From Gari tellinella (taxonomy: Eukaryota > Mollusca > Bivalvia > Cardiida > Psammobiidae): a stretch of 64,000 nucleotides of DNA. Positions 1 to 11,154 of this stretch are shown here, piece by piece. The stretch lies in assembly GCA_922989275.2 (NCBI GenBank), contig OV277857.1, positions 45,237,083-45,301,082 on the forward strand, read 5' to 3'. A program made the position numbers and the translations under genes. The first letter of the stretch is position 1. Each line of letters starts with the position of its first letter. The notes under the pieces were generated by a model. The model was given only the letters and a program-made list of their open reading frames with translations, was not told the origin of the DNA and made no database searches.

Positions 1-490
1 ATCTCCCCTTTGAAATAATGGAATGGAGGAAGAAGATTTCTTCATGCATATTTGTAGATGGTAATCTATAAACCTGTGAAGGCTTAGTGAAATCCAATCA
101 ACGATGGAGTAGGGATTGCGCTTAAGAGTGCTTATTACATATTTTGCCTGAAACATTAAGTTAAATTATCTGTCCTTTTAATACTCTAACTTAGGCAATG
201 GGGGGATTTAAAAATATTTCTTCATGCATATCTGTAGATATGATTCTATAAACTTGTGAAGTTTTGTTAAAATCAAATGAACAGTGTAGCAGAGTATCGC
301 TCAAGAGTGCTTATAACCTATAATGCATGAAATATTAGGTTAAATGATCTCCCCTTTTCATCATCTCCAGCTTGGAAATAGTGGAATGGAAAGATATGTA
401 TTCATGTGAATCTTTCCATAGTGCTCTATCAGCCTGTGACGTATTTTTCCAAATCCAATTAGTGGTGTAAGAGGCGTCGCGCTTAGTAGG
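1..490. repeat. Tandem ~180-bp core repeats, three degenerate copies (pearl/BIV160-like)
   Basis: Three diverged units start near 1, 186 and 371. Each carries a recognisable 'ttcttcatgcat...tgtagat' block, a 'cctgtgaag' block and an 'aagagtgcttat' block. The array runs into a GACA-type microsatellite. Tandem ~160-180 bp cores followed by a tetranucleotide microsatellite are the known architecture of bivalve pearl elements, now regarded as Helitron-like. Assignment to that group is inference from architecture. Confidence 0.6.
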
Positions 491-502
491 ATGGATGGAC
501 AG

Positions 503-537
<35 letters not shown>

Positions 538-540
538 GAC
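489..540. repeat. GACA/GACG tetranucleotide microsatellite
   Basis: Imperfect (gaca)n/(gacg)n run directly following the third core repeat. It forms the microsatellite part of the pearl-like element. Confidence 0.85.
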
Positions 541-559
541 TGATTTTTATATACTCCCC

Positions 560-1235
560 CAAACTCATTTGCCTGGGGTTTACATATCCCTGTCATAACG
601 CAAGGATCATAATGTCACCTAGTATTCCACGCCATACTTAATGACGTCACATAGAATTCATGCCACAACGCAAGAATTATCATGCCATTATATTTTCTAT
701 GCTTTGTTTGCACACTTGACATGAAGTTCATGTATTAGCGTAACGACTTTCATGCAGCTATAATATTTAAAACCATGTTCAGTGAAGTGAAATTGAATTA
801 TTATCATATTTGCTGAATTGCCATGTCATCGTAGTATTCTGTACGATGTAAATTTAGGTTATATGACATACCTTTCATGATGCAAGGTGTCACTAAAGTA
901 AGTTGTGCCACATACATGTATATAGTAAAGTGTCATATCTATAGTAAAGTGACTTCCTGTTATAATGATTGGATTCACATGTCACCGTAGTGTTCTATAT
1001 TATGTATACTGAGGTGCAATGAAATGTCCGTCCTAATGAGTGCTTCACCCATATACAGATATTGAGCAGAAATTCATATCATAGCGCACTATAGTAGTCT
1101 TTGCCGAAAATTTGTCATAATACAAAGATTACCATGTCCTCATGGTATTTCATACATGAAATGTCTGTTATAACGCAAATATTTTCAAGTCGCCATACAA
1201 TTAATTGTTTTGTAAATAGTAAATTGAAGTGTTTA
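560..1235. repeat. Decayed block of the ~71-bp satellite
   Basis: Repeated degenerate blocks such as 'gtcataatgc', 'ccatgtca', 'agtattctat' and 'ctgaggtg' occur at roughly 70-bp spacing. This is the same monomer that forms the large arrays at 9.0-17.4 kb, but much more diverged and with indels. Confidence 0.6.
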
Positions 1236-1740
1236 ACAAGAGGACAATTGGTCCTATATCGCTCACCCGAGTAAAAGTAATTTATAGCCATATAGGTACA
1301 TTAAGTGTCACAGGTGGAGAAAAAGATGTAGCCTGACCGGGGCTCGAACTCGTGACCTTCGGACTACCGTTCCGACGCTCTACCGACTGAGCTAGTCGGC
1401 CGACTACAACTAAATCTGCCATTTGTGTTAGGTTCGGTACCGTGACACAAGGCAGATATATTTTGGACTGACAGGCTTTTACTACTCTGCTCCTTGTCGT
1501 TTACGACTAGACCATTTTTTGAAAAAAAATCTTATTTTGTTACTTCTGTTACCAGAATTCACATTGTACTGATTTCTTTGAACAACTGATAAATCTGGCC
1601 CAATGAACATTCCTGTAACTTGGTTAAAATATGTCAAGCGGTCAGTTGAAGCAAACGGCGGCGGACAACGCACGACGACGGACGGCGGACACATGTCGAT
1701 CACAAGAGCTCACCTTGAGCCTTTGGCTCAGGTGCGCTTA
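1236..1740 (+). mobile_element. Helitron/pearl-like fragment ending in a stem-loop
   Basis: It starts with 'aagaggacaattggtcctat' and 'cgctcacccgagtaaaa', the same head motif as at 25110 and 39206. It ends in a GAC-rich stretch and the stem-loop 'ctcaccttgag/ctcaggtgcg' near 1705-1738. The same terminal stem-loop closes the longer copy at ~46535. The interior is interrupted by a tRNA-derived SINE-like sequence. Confidence 0.55.
1320..1490 (-). mobile_element. tRNA-derived SINE-like sequence
   Basis: On the minus strand, positions ~1403-1331 contain a box A-like 'tagctcagtcggtagagcg' and a box B-like 'gagttcgagcc'. The anticodon arm is perfectly paired (tcgga/tccga), but the T stem and acceptor stem do not pair well and the base before the anticodon triplet is C rather than T. 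This argues for a SINE or tRNA pseudogene and against a functional tRNA. Confidence 0.6.
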
Positions 1741-2645
1741 GAGACATCTTCTGACGACCTTTTGGTCATAACGCCATGCCAGACAATTTCCTTGCAACAA
1801 GCATGGGTCTTGTGGACATGTTGGTAGCAAAGAAGCATTGAAGCCTCTCGTGTGAGACCCGATCTTTATATTTGATAGTTTGGTTAGAAATAACCATTGA
1901 AAAGCACTAGAGCATGAGTGTAATCTGGGCCTCACCAGGTAAACTGAGATCGGTATACCCACTTGCAGCATTAGCTGCATGCTTTTTATCGCCTATCGAG
2001 GACAATTGGGGGTAGTCCATTAATGGACTGAGTAAAAGTCTTTAATTGTTTTATACATTCCATCACCAAAATAAGCCGATATGAAAGTGAAAGAATAACA
2101 AGTGCAGTATATTTTTGAAATTACTTCTATTTTGGTATATTAAACAAATACATCATTATCAGTCATCATAAACATCTTATATGGATTGCATTGAATAAAG
2201 CCTTTTTTATGGAATACTCATTTTTAACCTACGTTCTAACTTTAAAGAGGTTATGTTTAAATCTAGCGAGTTACAGATATTGAAGTCTGACAGTACTTAC
2301 AATAACATCCTCCTATTTTAACCACCAGATGGTGCTAAATTGTGGCTACTTTAGGCAGGTGGTTGCTTAAAGCAAGATAAAAGTAAAGCAGAAAGCACCA
2401 AAATGTGGTCGTATTAAAAGAAAGGGTTATACTGTAATAAGGTGACTGTTTAATCATGGTTCCTTTAATTTCAGCTTTTTTTTAAAACAGTATTAAACTG
2501 ATACTATTCCCCATTTGTCTTGCATTATGCTTTCACTGACTGAACCTTTATCATAATTAAATGTGTCTGCTTCAAATATACCGTCTGCGATAATAATCAA
2601 CATACAGTTTAAAGATTGTTAACTGAGGAAAATCTGAACAAGTAT
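1741..2645. other. Unassigned AT-rich intergenic sequence
   Basis: I see no supported gene. A half-copy of palindrome family B ('gcttaaagcaagataaaagt') lies near 2367-2400. Confidence 0.5.
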
Positions 2646-2712
2646 GACAAACAGTTTGGTCTGGATCAGACTTTGCTGTATGCAGCGTCTGATCTTAATC
2701 TAAACTGTTAAC
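2646..2712. repeat. Palindrome family A, diverged copy
   Basis: The left arm begins 'gacaaacagtttggtc' and the right arm ends 'aatctaaactgtt', around the core 'gatcagac...gtctgatc'. Arms are imperfect compared with copies at 18421 and 23045. Confidence 0.6.
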
Positions 2713-2781
2713 CATGTCGCGCTTACCATGGGCTAAATGTCACTCACGATTCATAAAGAATAACGGTAGACATATGCCATA

Positions 2782-3340
2782 CAGTGGTAAATACGCTATT
2801 CCTACCCATTTACGCGTTAATCTATGCGTAAGAAACGCATAGTGAACGGTTAACGAACGCTTAACGAATTGTTAACGCCTCACGATCTTAACCCGTTTAA
2901 TCGCGTTAATAAACGATTATACCCAGAGATGCTGCGATTGGTGCTTCAGGCATCCGTTTCACGCGGAGATTTCGGATCTTATCGACAGGCACTGACCACC
3001 GCCTGTAACCAATCTATTTATGTAACCCGCCTATACATATGCCACTCAGATATCGGGGGATTAACAGTGTATTGCCAATTAAAGATAGCAATGTTATCGG
3101 CGATACGACCTAGTGTTCTGTAATACACATGTCATAAAGTGGGTGTGTAAACCGCTGAAGCTAGGGGGTCCGTCGGCTAAGTGATGACCCTTTCATCCGG
3201 GCTCTTTTTAACGCGTAAATAAACGCGTAAAGAAACGGCTAGGAAAGCCGTTTAACGAAACGGATAATAAATGCATAGTGAACGGTTAACGAACGCGTAA
3301 GAAACGCGTAGAGTGGGTAGGAATAGCGTATTTACCACTG
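2782..3340. mobile_element. MITE family 1 (559 bp, TIR CAGTGGTAAATACGC, TA target)
   Basis: Terminal inverted repeats begin CAGTGGTAAATACGCTATTC and end with the complement at 3340. The subterminal regions are full of 'gttaacg', 'aacgcgtaa' and 'aaacgcatag' motifs. The left flank is TA; the right flank is CA, probably a mutated TA. Copies at 13729 and 14785 have clean TA duplications. TIR start and TA target suggest a Tc1/mariner-type non-autonomous element (inference). No transposase is encoded. Confidence 0.8.
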
Positions 3341-4046
3341 CACATGTCACTGTATATGTATGTCGATTGGCTATGGAAAAGGCTTTATCCAAATACCGAT
3401 GCACGTATACAGCAATTACATCTGTTTCAATACTGTTCTCTGCCAAGCCAGTTTACGCCAATATTTAAAAGGCCTGTAAAATTTAAAGCATACTATGCAG
3501 ACCCTTGTCTGAGGACTACTCTATGACCTTCATATCTATGTCTACACTGTTGGCAAATTATCTTCACAAATAGTTTTGAATAGCAAAAGTATTGGCAAAA
3601 GTTTAATACTTTACGCGTATTAACTCAACCTTTTGCCTTGTCAATTTATTAATTTATAATTAACGGCTATTGATGTTACTAACAATAAAATACAAATCAA
3701 GAAAGGAAAACAATTTTTTTATATGAAAAGGGTTCAAGCATTAGTCGTTACAGCAAGGATTAAGAGAACGCACTCAAAATCATAGTAGCGTATGCTGCAG
3801 TGGAGAAGACGTTTGTCTTGTTTGCTAAAATAGTTATTTCCTTTTCAAACAGTTTGGAATAAAATAAGATGATGGGTAAGCCTGTCTTTGATCTGGCTCC
3901 CACCGTTTTGACACTCGGATACAATTTTAATAGTAAATTAGTTATAATGTAGAGACTGGAAAAGACGTTATTCTTTACCGCTAAAATCAATTTAAATGAA
4001 GAAAATTATGGTTTCCTGATGATTTTGCGATTTCTTTTGTTTTAGT
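3341..4046. other. Unassigned sequence with decayed MITE traces
   Basis: No coding region is supported. A 'gcagtggagaagacg' at ~3796 and 'caaacagtttggaataa' at ~3847 look like decayed pieces of MITE family 2 and palindrome A. Confidence 0.4.
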
Positions 4047-4116
4047 GGCAAACAGTTTCGATCATGATCAGATGCCAGGTTCGACGGGCGTCTGATCAAC
4101 TTCCAAATAGTTTGCA
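4047..4116. repeat. Palindrome family A, diverged copy
   Basis: 'ggcaaacagtttcgatcatg' is opposed to '...caaatagtttgc' with core 'gatcagatgcc/gggcgtctgatc'. Confidence 0.65.
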
Positions 4117-4369
4117 ATGGACAAAACGTATTTAACATAAATGAGAAAGAACAGTATCTTCCCTATTGTACGTATGTGAATTTTTGAAGGCGAAATCAGT
4201 CAGTTAATTCAGGGGATGTTACATTTTCCTCTGATAAAACAGTAGCTGTGATATGTTTAATATTTAAGTAGTCTCCGTCTACGGCGTCTAGTATTGATAT
4301 ATTGATTTTATCCGTATTACTGGTAACTACCAACAGGGCATATATAACCTGCAACTTTTATCCTGTATT

Positions 4370-5030
4370 GAACAGTTATCTAGACACACCATGCAGATAA
4401 CTTTTATCCTGGATTTAGCAGTCATCTAGACAGATCATGAAGATCAAAAGCAACACAGAAAGCTGATGAAAAAGCATTCTGCACAACTTTTATCCTGGTA
4501 GTCTGCCTTAAGATCTATTAAAGCCAAACTTGAAATTTGGAAAATATATCTAACCACTATACATGTACATGGGTTAACATGCAGAACATAATTATTCAGA
4601 TGAATTTAGTTCATGCAGGTCAAAAGCAACACAGAAAGCTCATGGAAAAGCCTTCTGCATAACTTTCATCCTGGATTGATTATCTAGGCAGATCATGCAG
4701 GTAAAAAGCAACACAGAAAGCTGATGAAAAAGTCTTCTGCATAACTTTATCCTGGTAATCTGCATATGGATCTATTAAAGCAATAATTAAAATTTGGAAA
4801 CTATATCATACCACTTTACATAGATTAATATGCAGAGCGCGTCAAAAGCAACACAGAAAGTTCCTGAAAAAAAACCTTCTGCATAATTTTATCATGGAAT
4901 GGGCAGTCATATATGCAGACCATGCAGGTCAGAAGCAACACAGAAAGCTGAAGAAAAAAAGCTTTCTGCATAACTTTTAACCTGATAATCTGCCTAAAGA
5001 TCTATGAAGGCCATACTTGAATTTTGGGGA
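4370..5030. repeat. Tandem array of imperfect hairpin units (family C)
   Basis: 'aagcaacacagaaagct' recurs near 4448, 4624, 4700, 4846 and 4935. Each is followed after ~20 bp by 'ttctgcataactttta' on the opposite arm, so each unit can form a small hairpin. Longer spacers ('gatctattaaagcc', 'tttggaaa...ataccact') repeat at about 240 bp. Confidence 0.65.
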
Positions 5031-5039
5031 ATAGATCAT

Positions 5040-5375
5040 ACCATTATGGCATCAAAAGAAATAAGTCCTCTACATGTCATGGCATGTCTTCCATAAAAAT
5101 ATGATAACAAACTCTAGGTTGAAAGAAGGGTAAGTTATTAATCTGAAACGATCGGGTTTAAAACAGTCATGTTTCATTACTGGTTGACCATGACCTTTGG
5201 CATCCAAATAAATATGGAACATTTAATAATCATGACTAACCTCAGTACCAAATATAAGATTTGTAGGTTGAAATAAGAGTGATTTATTGGTCGGAAACTT
5301 TTGGTTGCGACAGACCGACATACATGAGCAAAGCAATATACCCCTTCTTTTTTAGAAGGAGTCATAATCACAACA
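5040..5375 (+). mobile_element. Pearl/Helitron-like repeat end with terminal stem-loop
   Basis: Two degenerate blocks containing 'taggttgaa...gggtaagttatt' and 'gtaggttgaaataagagtga' are followed by 'gacagaccgacatacatgag' and the terminal stem-loop 'ccttcttttttagaagg' (~5342-5358). Same general design as at 6175-6715. Confidence 0.55.
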
Positions 5376-6174
5376 TAAACTAACAGAACTTTATTTTCTT
5401 ATTCCCAGAATCAAAATTAGAAAATAAAAGACTTCGTCTATGGTGGCATATTTTGACACCAGTTATTGAAGAAATCCAGGTAATAATGACTGTTCTTCAG
5501 TTTGATGCACCCACAAAAAACTTGTTTTATCATTCATTTTCATCGCCTTCGTCATCGTCTTCTTCTGATATAAAAACCCTTTTCTGCTTTCTTTTAAGTT
5601 GTGCGCTCCCCTTACCGTATCACCGGTACATTGATTATAAAGAAATGGTTATACGGATGAGTCTTCTTCCACTCATTTGTTTTGAACTCAAGATTTTCTT
5701 GATCGAACCCTGAGTGTTGGCCTGCTACAAGAGCTTTGTGGACAGCATTTCGTATGTCGCGGTTGGTTGGGTGATATGCCCTATCATACGTTGATGGCTT
5801 GATATTAAATTCTGTGGTCAAGTTGTTTTTCTACAAAGCTATCTAATACCTTCTTAATGTACGGGACAGATGTTATTCTCAGTCTTACATGAGAGAAAAC
5901 CTTCCCCCCTGCATTTTTGATACATTCTGTTGGAAAAGGCACTTTTATCAATTATGGCATTCTTTCATCGGCAGTCAGACAAAAATGATATACTTTGCTT
6001 TCACATTTCCTGTCTTTAATTCCTGACACAGTGTATCTAAGTTATACTGTCTTTTCTTTCTTCAAGTATCTTCAAGTATTGTCCGGAACATAGTATTTCT
6101 CGTACCTGAAAAAACCCACGAAAACCAGATAGTACAGTTTTGTAAAAGAAAAGGGCCCTATAACGAACATTTGA
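5376..6174. other. Unassigned intergenic sequence
   Basis: Only short open stretches with low-complexity codons (for example a serine run near 5540-5570). Nothing recognisable. Confidence 0.5.
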
Positions 6175-6715
6175 ATGAACCTCAAACTGGACTCAGCTTA
6201 AAATCTCCATGCATTTAACATTTGTGTGAAGTTTCATTAATATCCTTTGTATAGTTTTCCCGAAAAAAAAACCGGACAATCTTTTTAAAGCATACTTTAG
6301 TACATCAAGGGCACATAACTCTGTAAAGAAAATTCTAATGAACATCAAACTAGACTCAGCTTCAGATCTTGATGCATATAACATTTGTGTGAAGTTTCAT
6401 TAATATCCTTGTGATGGTTTTTCGGAAAAACTCTGGACAAGCGTTTTATAGCATATTTGAGTACACCAATGATAAATTACTATGTAACGAAAATTTAAAT
6501 GAACCTCAAACTCAACTCAGCTTAAGATCTTTTGATGCATATAAGATTTGTGTGAAGTTTCATTAATAACCCCTGGATAGTTTTCTGGAAAAACTCCGGA
6601 CAAACGAACGGATGGACGAACGAACGAATGGACGATCGTATTAACGGACGGACGGACATGCAACGCCAATATACTTGTACAACCACCTTTAGAGGTGGGT
6701 ATATAAAAAAGTAAA
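6175..6715 (+). mobile_element. Pearl-like element: three ~170-bp cores, GACG microsatellite, stem-loop
   Basis: Three tandem cores share 'tttgtgtgaagtttcattaa' (near 6220, 6382 and 6547) and 'ctcagctt'. They are followed by a (gacg/gaac)n tract at ~6600-6660 and the stem-loop 'accacctttagaggtgggt' near 6680. This matches the pearl architecture described in oysters; homology is inferred from structure. Confidence 0.65.
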
Positions 6716-7134
6716 GTCCGCCACAACGATTGAAATGACATTAAAACCCTGTGAAACTTTGAAGAATCAACCCCTGACGTTGAAAATATAGAAAATAATC
6801 TTAACTTCTTTTGAAAGAATGTTCAATCATATCAGTAATTCCTGAATATATGTACCTTGTTATGTAACGTAGTCTTATGTAGTCTTGCTATGCACCCGAC
6901 TTTCCGTGTGTCCTGTACATGCAACCGTTCCCTTTTGATGTTGTGCTGGTCCCCATTTCCTAAAATTATTACATCACAATTAAGATAGGAAAACCTTTGA
7001 CAATACATAACTACTTCCTAAACATGTTAATGGCACATAAGTGTACATGCTATGGATAGCAGTTTAAAGTCTCTTCAATGAACATGTTAAGTACTACGAT
7101 AACTTAAAATCCTTGCATAATGACTACATGTCAG
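6716..7134. other. Unassigned sequence, possibly decayed satellite
   Basis: No gene seen. Blocks 'gaacatgttaagtactac' and 'ccttgcataatgactacatg' weakly recall the 71-bp satellite. Confidence 0.35.
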
Positions 7135-9020
7135 ACGTTACGCACGGTGTCGGTACCAATTTCAAAATTGCGACGACATCGCGGGTTCATTACATCGAAA
7201 CAAGAAATATATTTGACGTATCGTCATGGTTCATACCTCAAAACAACCGCATTGAAAATCTCTATCCAAATACGATGTTGAAATTGTAATGAAAGTCTAT
7301 GCCTTTTAGCAGTATGCAATTGAAAAATGAAAATAACGTCAAAATTGCGTGTAGACGCGTAACAAAACGTGACGGCTCATAACATAAAAATCAATACACC
7401 GAATCCTATTATACATGAAATCGTCCAATATGTTGTTCAAAGTTACCGTCTATATGTACGTATAATGACACACTGTTGTTTTAACGGTATCACATGCAGA
7501 AATCAAAACATAGTGATAGATAAATGCATGAAACTCTGTAGACACTCCGATATTGTGCAGAAAAAATAGAGGGGCGGGTTTTAGCTTTATGTTTAGTTAT
7601 GGAGAATTATTAATCATTATAATAAAAAAAAGAATTTTTGAATATAGTCTCAAACCATTGTTTATGGAAATATAATTGTTTATAAAATTCTATTTTATAT
7701 GCCCGAGAAATTTCTATTTTTGTAGCGTCTACAGAAATGTCCCTAAATCTAAAATGTAACGTAATTTACGTCAAATTTAAAGGTTATTAATGTTTAAAGG
7801 GTGCAACGCAACCTAACAGATGGGAAATCTTAATTATTATCATTGTTTTCTAAATAGCATTTTATTTTTGTTCACATAACTAATGTCAGTATGATGGTTA
7901 ATAATCTTACATTATACATAATTGTGTTTGTATACCGTCTACAAGAATGTCCCCAAAACGTAAAATTGTTGGGTTCGACGTCAAATTTTGATGGTGCGAC
8001 TGATACATCAGAAAAATAAGACAGCATGCGACGGAAATATTTTGAATTTATGACTATAGAAGGTGAAAAAAGATCTGGGAAAATTATCATAGTTCATTTA
8101 GATATTTTAGATAACTGTATTTGTTAACATACACGAACATGAAAAAGTAAAAAAGCCGATAGTTCGTCGTTCGTTCGTTAACGTCGTATATTTGACTGAT
8201 AATTTTTATCAACCACTTACTCAGTCCCACTATTTTCTCACCCTGCTGTCTGTATGTCTTTCCTCCTTTCTTGAAAAGCAGTTATAGATAGATCGACTGA
8301 TAAGGTAAAGTTGTTTGTTTGTTTGTTTGTTTGTTTCTTTCTTTCTTGAAAAAGAGCTACAGATAGATCGACTGATAAGGTAAATTTTATTCTTTATTCA
8401 TTTCTCTGTTTGATTCTTTGCTAGTTTCTTTCTTGAAAAGCAGTAAGCCTATAGATAGTTCGTCTGTTGAGGTGAACTTGTTTCTAGCTTTAATTTCCTT
8501 TTTTCGTTTTTTCTTTCTCTCTCTCTCTCTTTCTTTTTTTCTTTTTTCTTTCTTTTTCTTGAAAAAATAGTTAAAGATAGACCGACTGATGAGATGAATT
8601 TGTTTATTTACCTATCTGTTTTTGTCTTTCTTTGTTTATTTCTTTCCTAAAAACCAGTTGAGGAAAGATCGATTGATAATGTGATTTTCTTCCTTTCTCT
8701 CTCTCTCTCTCTCCCTCTCTTGAAAAGCAGAAATAGCTAGATCGATTGACAACGTGAATTTGTTTGAAATTCAGATTTATTATAAAGAAAATTCCGTAAA
8801 AGAACAATGCAAACAAACACTGTTAGAAACAGAATGCAGCTGAGTAGAGTAAAAAAATAAATATGATATTTACATTATAAACATGCTCATGTTTATTTAG
8901 TTCAGTGTATCTTCCCGTGTAATAAGCAAGTTTTGAGTCGAAAAACAGAGTAAGCGAACTTTCCGTCGATTTTGACGTTTTTGACGTTACGGCTATTGGT
9001 ACCGACACCGTGCGTAACGT
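7135..9020. mobile_element. TIR-bounded non-autonomous element (1.9 kb)
   Basis: A 26-bp perfect terminal inverted repeat starts ACGTTACGCACGGTGTCGGT at 7135; its complement ends at 9020. No transposase ORF is present. The interior has two related blocks (near 7725 and 7937) sharing 'gtctacaagaatgtccc' and 'acgtcaaatttt', and a pyrimidine-rich tandem block. The target duplication is not clear: flanks read 'gtcag' and 'cacgg'. Satellite DNA follows immediately on the right, so the element may have inserted into the array. Confidence 0.65.
8255..8770. repeat. Tandem units around 'gatagatcgactgataaggt' with microsatellite expansions
   Basis: Six units contain 'ttcttgaaaagcag' plus 'agatcgactgataa'. 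They are separated by growing pyrimidine tracts such as (gttt)n at ~8311 and (ct)n at ~8515 and ~8695. Confidence 0.75.
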
Positions 9021-9039
9021 CACGGCATTCATGGCATCT

Positions 9040-10960
9040 AGTTAACATAATATGGACATGAAATAAGTGTCAAAACGCATGGATTTCCATGTCATTATAT
9101 TATTCAATACCACGTACACTGAGTCGACATGATATTTCTGTTATAATGTTTGTATTTCCATGTCATTGTAGTATTATATACTATATACACTGAGGTGATA
9201 TGAGATTCCTGTCATAATGCCTGTATTTCCATGTCACCATAGTATTCTATACCACGTACATTGAGGTGACATGAAATTCTTGTCATAATGCCTGTATGTC
9301 CATGTCACTGTAGTATTCTATACTATTTATACTAAGATAACATGAGATTGCTGTCTCAATTTCACTATAGTATTCTATACTATATATACGGAGATGGCAT
9401 GACATAACTGTCATAATGCCTGTATTTCCATGCCACTTAAGTATTCTATATTATGTACACTGAGGTAACATGAGATTCCTGTCATAATGCAAGTATTTTC
9501 ATGTCACTAGAGTGTCTATATTAGATACACTGAGGTGACATGAGATTGCTGAAATAATGTCTGTTTTTCCATGTCACTATAGTATTCTATATTATGCACA
9601 CTGAGGTGACATGAGATTTCTGCCATAATACAAGCACTTTTTATGTCACTATAGCATTCTATGCCACGTACACTGAGGTGACAAGAGATTCTTTTCAAAA
9701 TACCAGTATTCCTATGTGCTCTTTAGTATCTATTTTACATGTATGTACACTGAGGTGACATGATATAACTGTCATAATGCCTATCTTTCCATGTGACTAT
9801 AGTATTATATACTATATACACTGAGGTGACATTAGATTACTGTCGTAATACAAGTATTGCCAATTTACTATAGTATTATATACCACGTACACTGATGTGA
9901 CATGGTATTCCTGTCATAATGTCTGTATGTCCATGTCACTATAGTAATCTATAGAAGGTAAACTGAGATGACATGATATTCCTGTCGTAATGCCTGTATG
10001 TCTATGTCATTGTAATATTATATACTATGTATACTGAGTTGACATGAGATAACTGTCATAATGTCTGAATTTTCATGTCACTTTAGTATTCTATATTAAA
10101 TACACTGAGGTAACATGAGATCACTGTCATAATGCAAGTATTTTCCTGTCACTATAGTGTTCTATATTATGATACTGATGTGACATGAGATGAAAGTCAT
10201 TAAACAAGTTGTTCCGTGTCACTATAGTATTCTATAATATGTACACGGATGTAACACGAGATTCCTGTAATAATGCCTACATTTCCATGTCACTATAGTA
10301 TTATATACTATGTACACTGAGGTGACATGCGAAAAATGTCATAATGCATGTATTTCCATGTCATTATAGTATTTGATATTAAGTACACTCAGGTGACATG
10401 AGATTCCTGTCATAATTCATGTATGTCCGTGTCACTGTAGTATTCTATATTATGTACACTGAGGTGACATGAGATTCCTGTCATAATACAAGTAATACCA
10501 TTCACTATAGTATTCTATATTTTGAACACTGTAGTGATCTGATATTACTGTTACAATGCCTGTATTTCTATGTCACTATAGTATGCTATACTATTTATAC
10601 TGAGGTGACATGAGATTCCTGTCATAATGCCTGTATTCCATGTCACTATAGTATTCTATACTACGTACATTGAGGTGACATGAGAGTCTTGTCATAATGT
10701 TTGAATTTCCATGTCACTTTAGTATGCTATACCATGTACCCTGATGTGACATGATATTCCTGTTAAAATGTCTGTATTTCCATGTCACTAAAGTATGCTA
10801 TACCATGTACCCTGAGGTGATATGAGATTTCTGTCACAATGCCTGTATTTCCATGTCACTGTAGTGTTCAATACTAGGTACACTGAGGTGACATGAGATT
10901 CTTGTCATAATGCCTGTATTTCCAAGTCACTATAGTATTCTATATTTATTACACCTCGCT
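9040..10960. repeat. Satellite array, ~71-bp monomer
   Basis: About 27 monomers. The consensus begins 'tcataatgcctgtatttcca', continues 'tgtcactatagtattctata' and 'ctatgtacactgaggtgaca', and ends 'tgagattcctg'. Monomers vary by substitutions and small indels. Not coding. Confidence 0.9.
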
Positions 10961-11154
10961 TTGAGTTACAATGTTAATTTCCCATAGACCTACAGTTAAC
11001 ATTTTGCATGTCTTTTACATCTATCCAAAATATACTGTCACTCTTTATGATATTCTTTTTGTGACGTCACTCTAAAGGACATTACTTTTTTCTCCGTTCT
11101 AAAAAATACTGTCAGCATTGACATGAATTCGCTTTGGGCGATAATAGAACGATT

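Noticed and set aside
1331..1403. Functional tRNA gene on the minus strand
   Set aside because: Box A and B are good, but T and acceptor stems do not pair and the base before the anticodon is not T; it lies in repetitive DNA.
8580..8610. Third hammerhead at 'cgactgatgagatgaa'
   Set aside because: CTGATGAG is present but no stem II or GAAA follows.
9040..10960. CRISPR-like array
   Set aside because: Monomers are contiguous and there are no unique spacers; it is a eukaryotic satellite.
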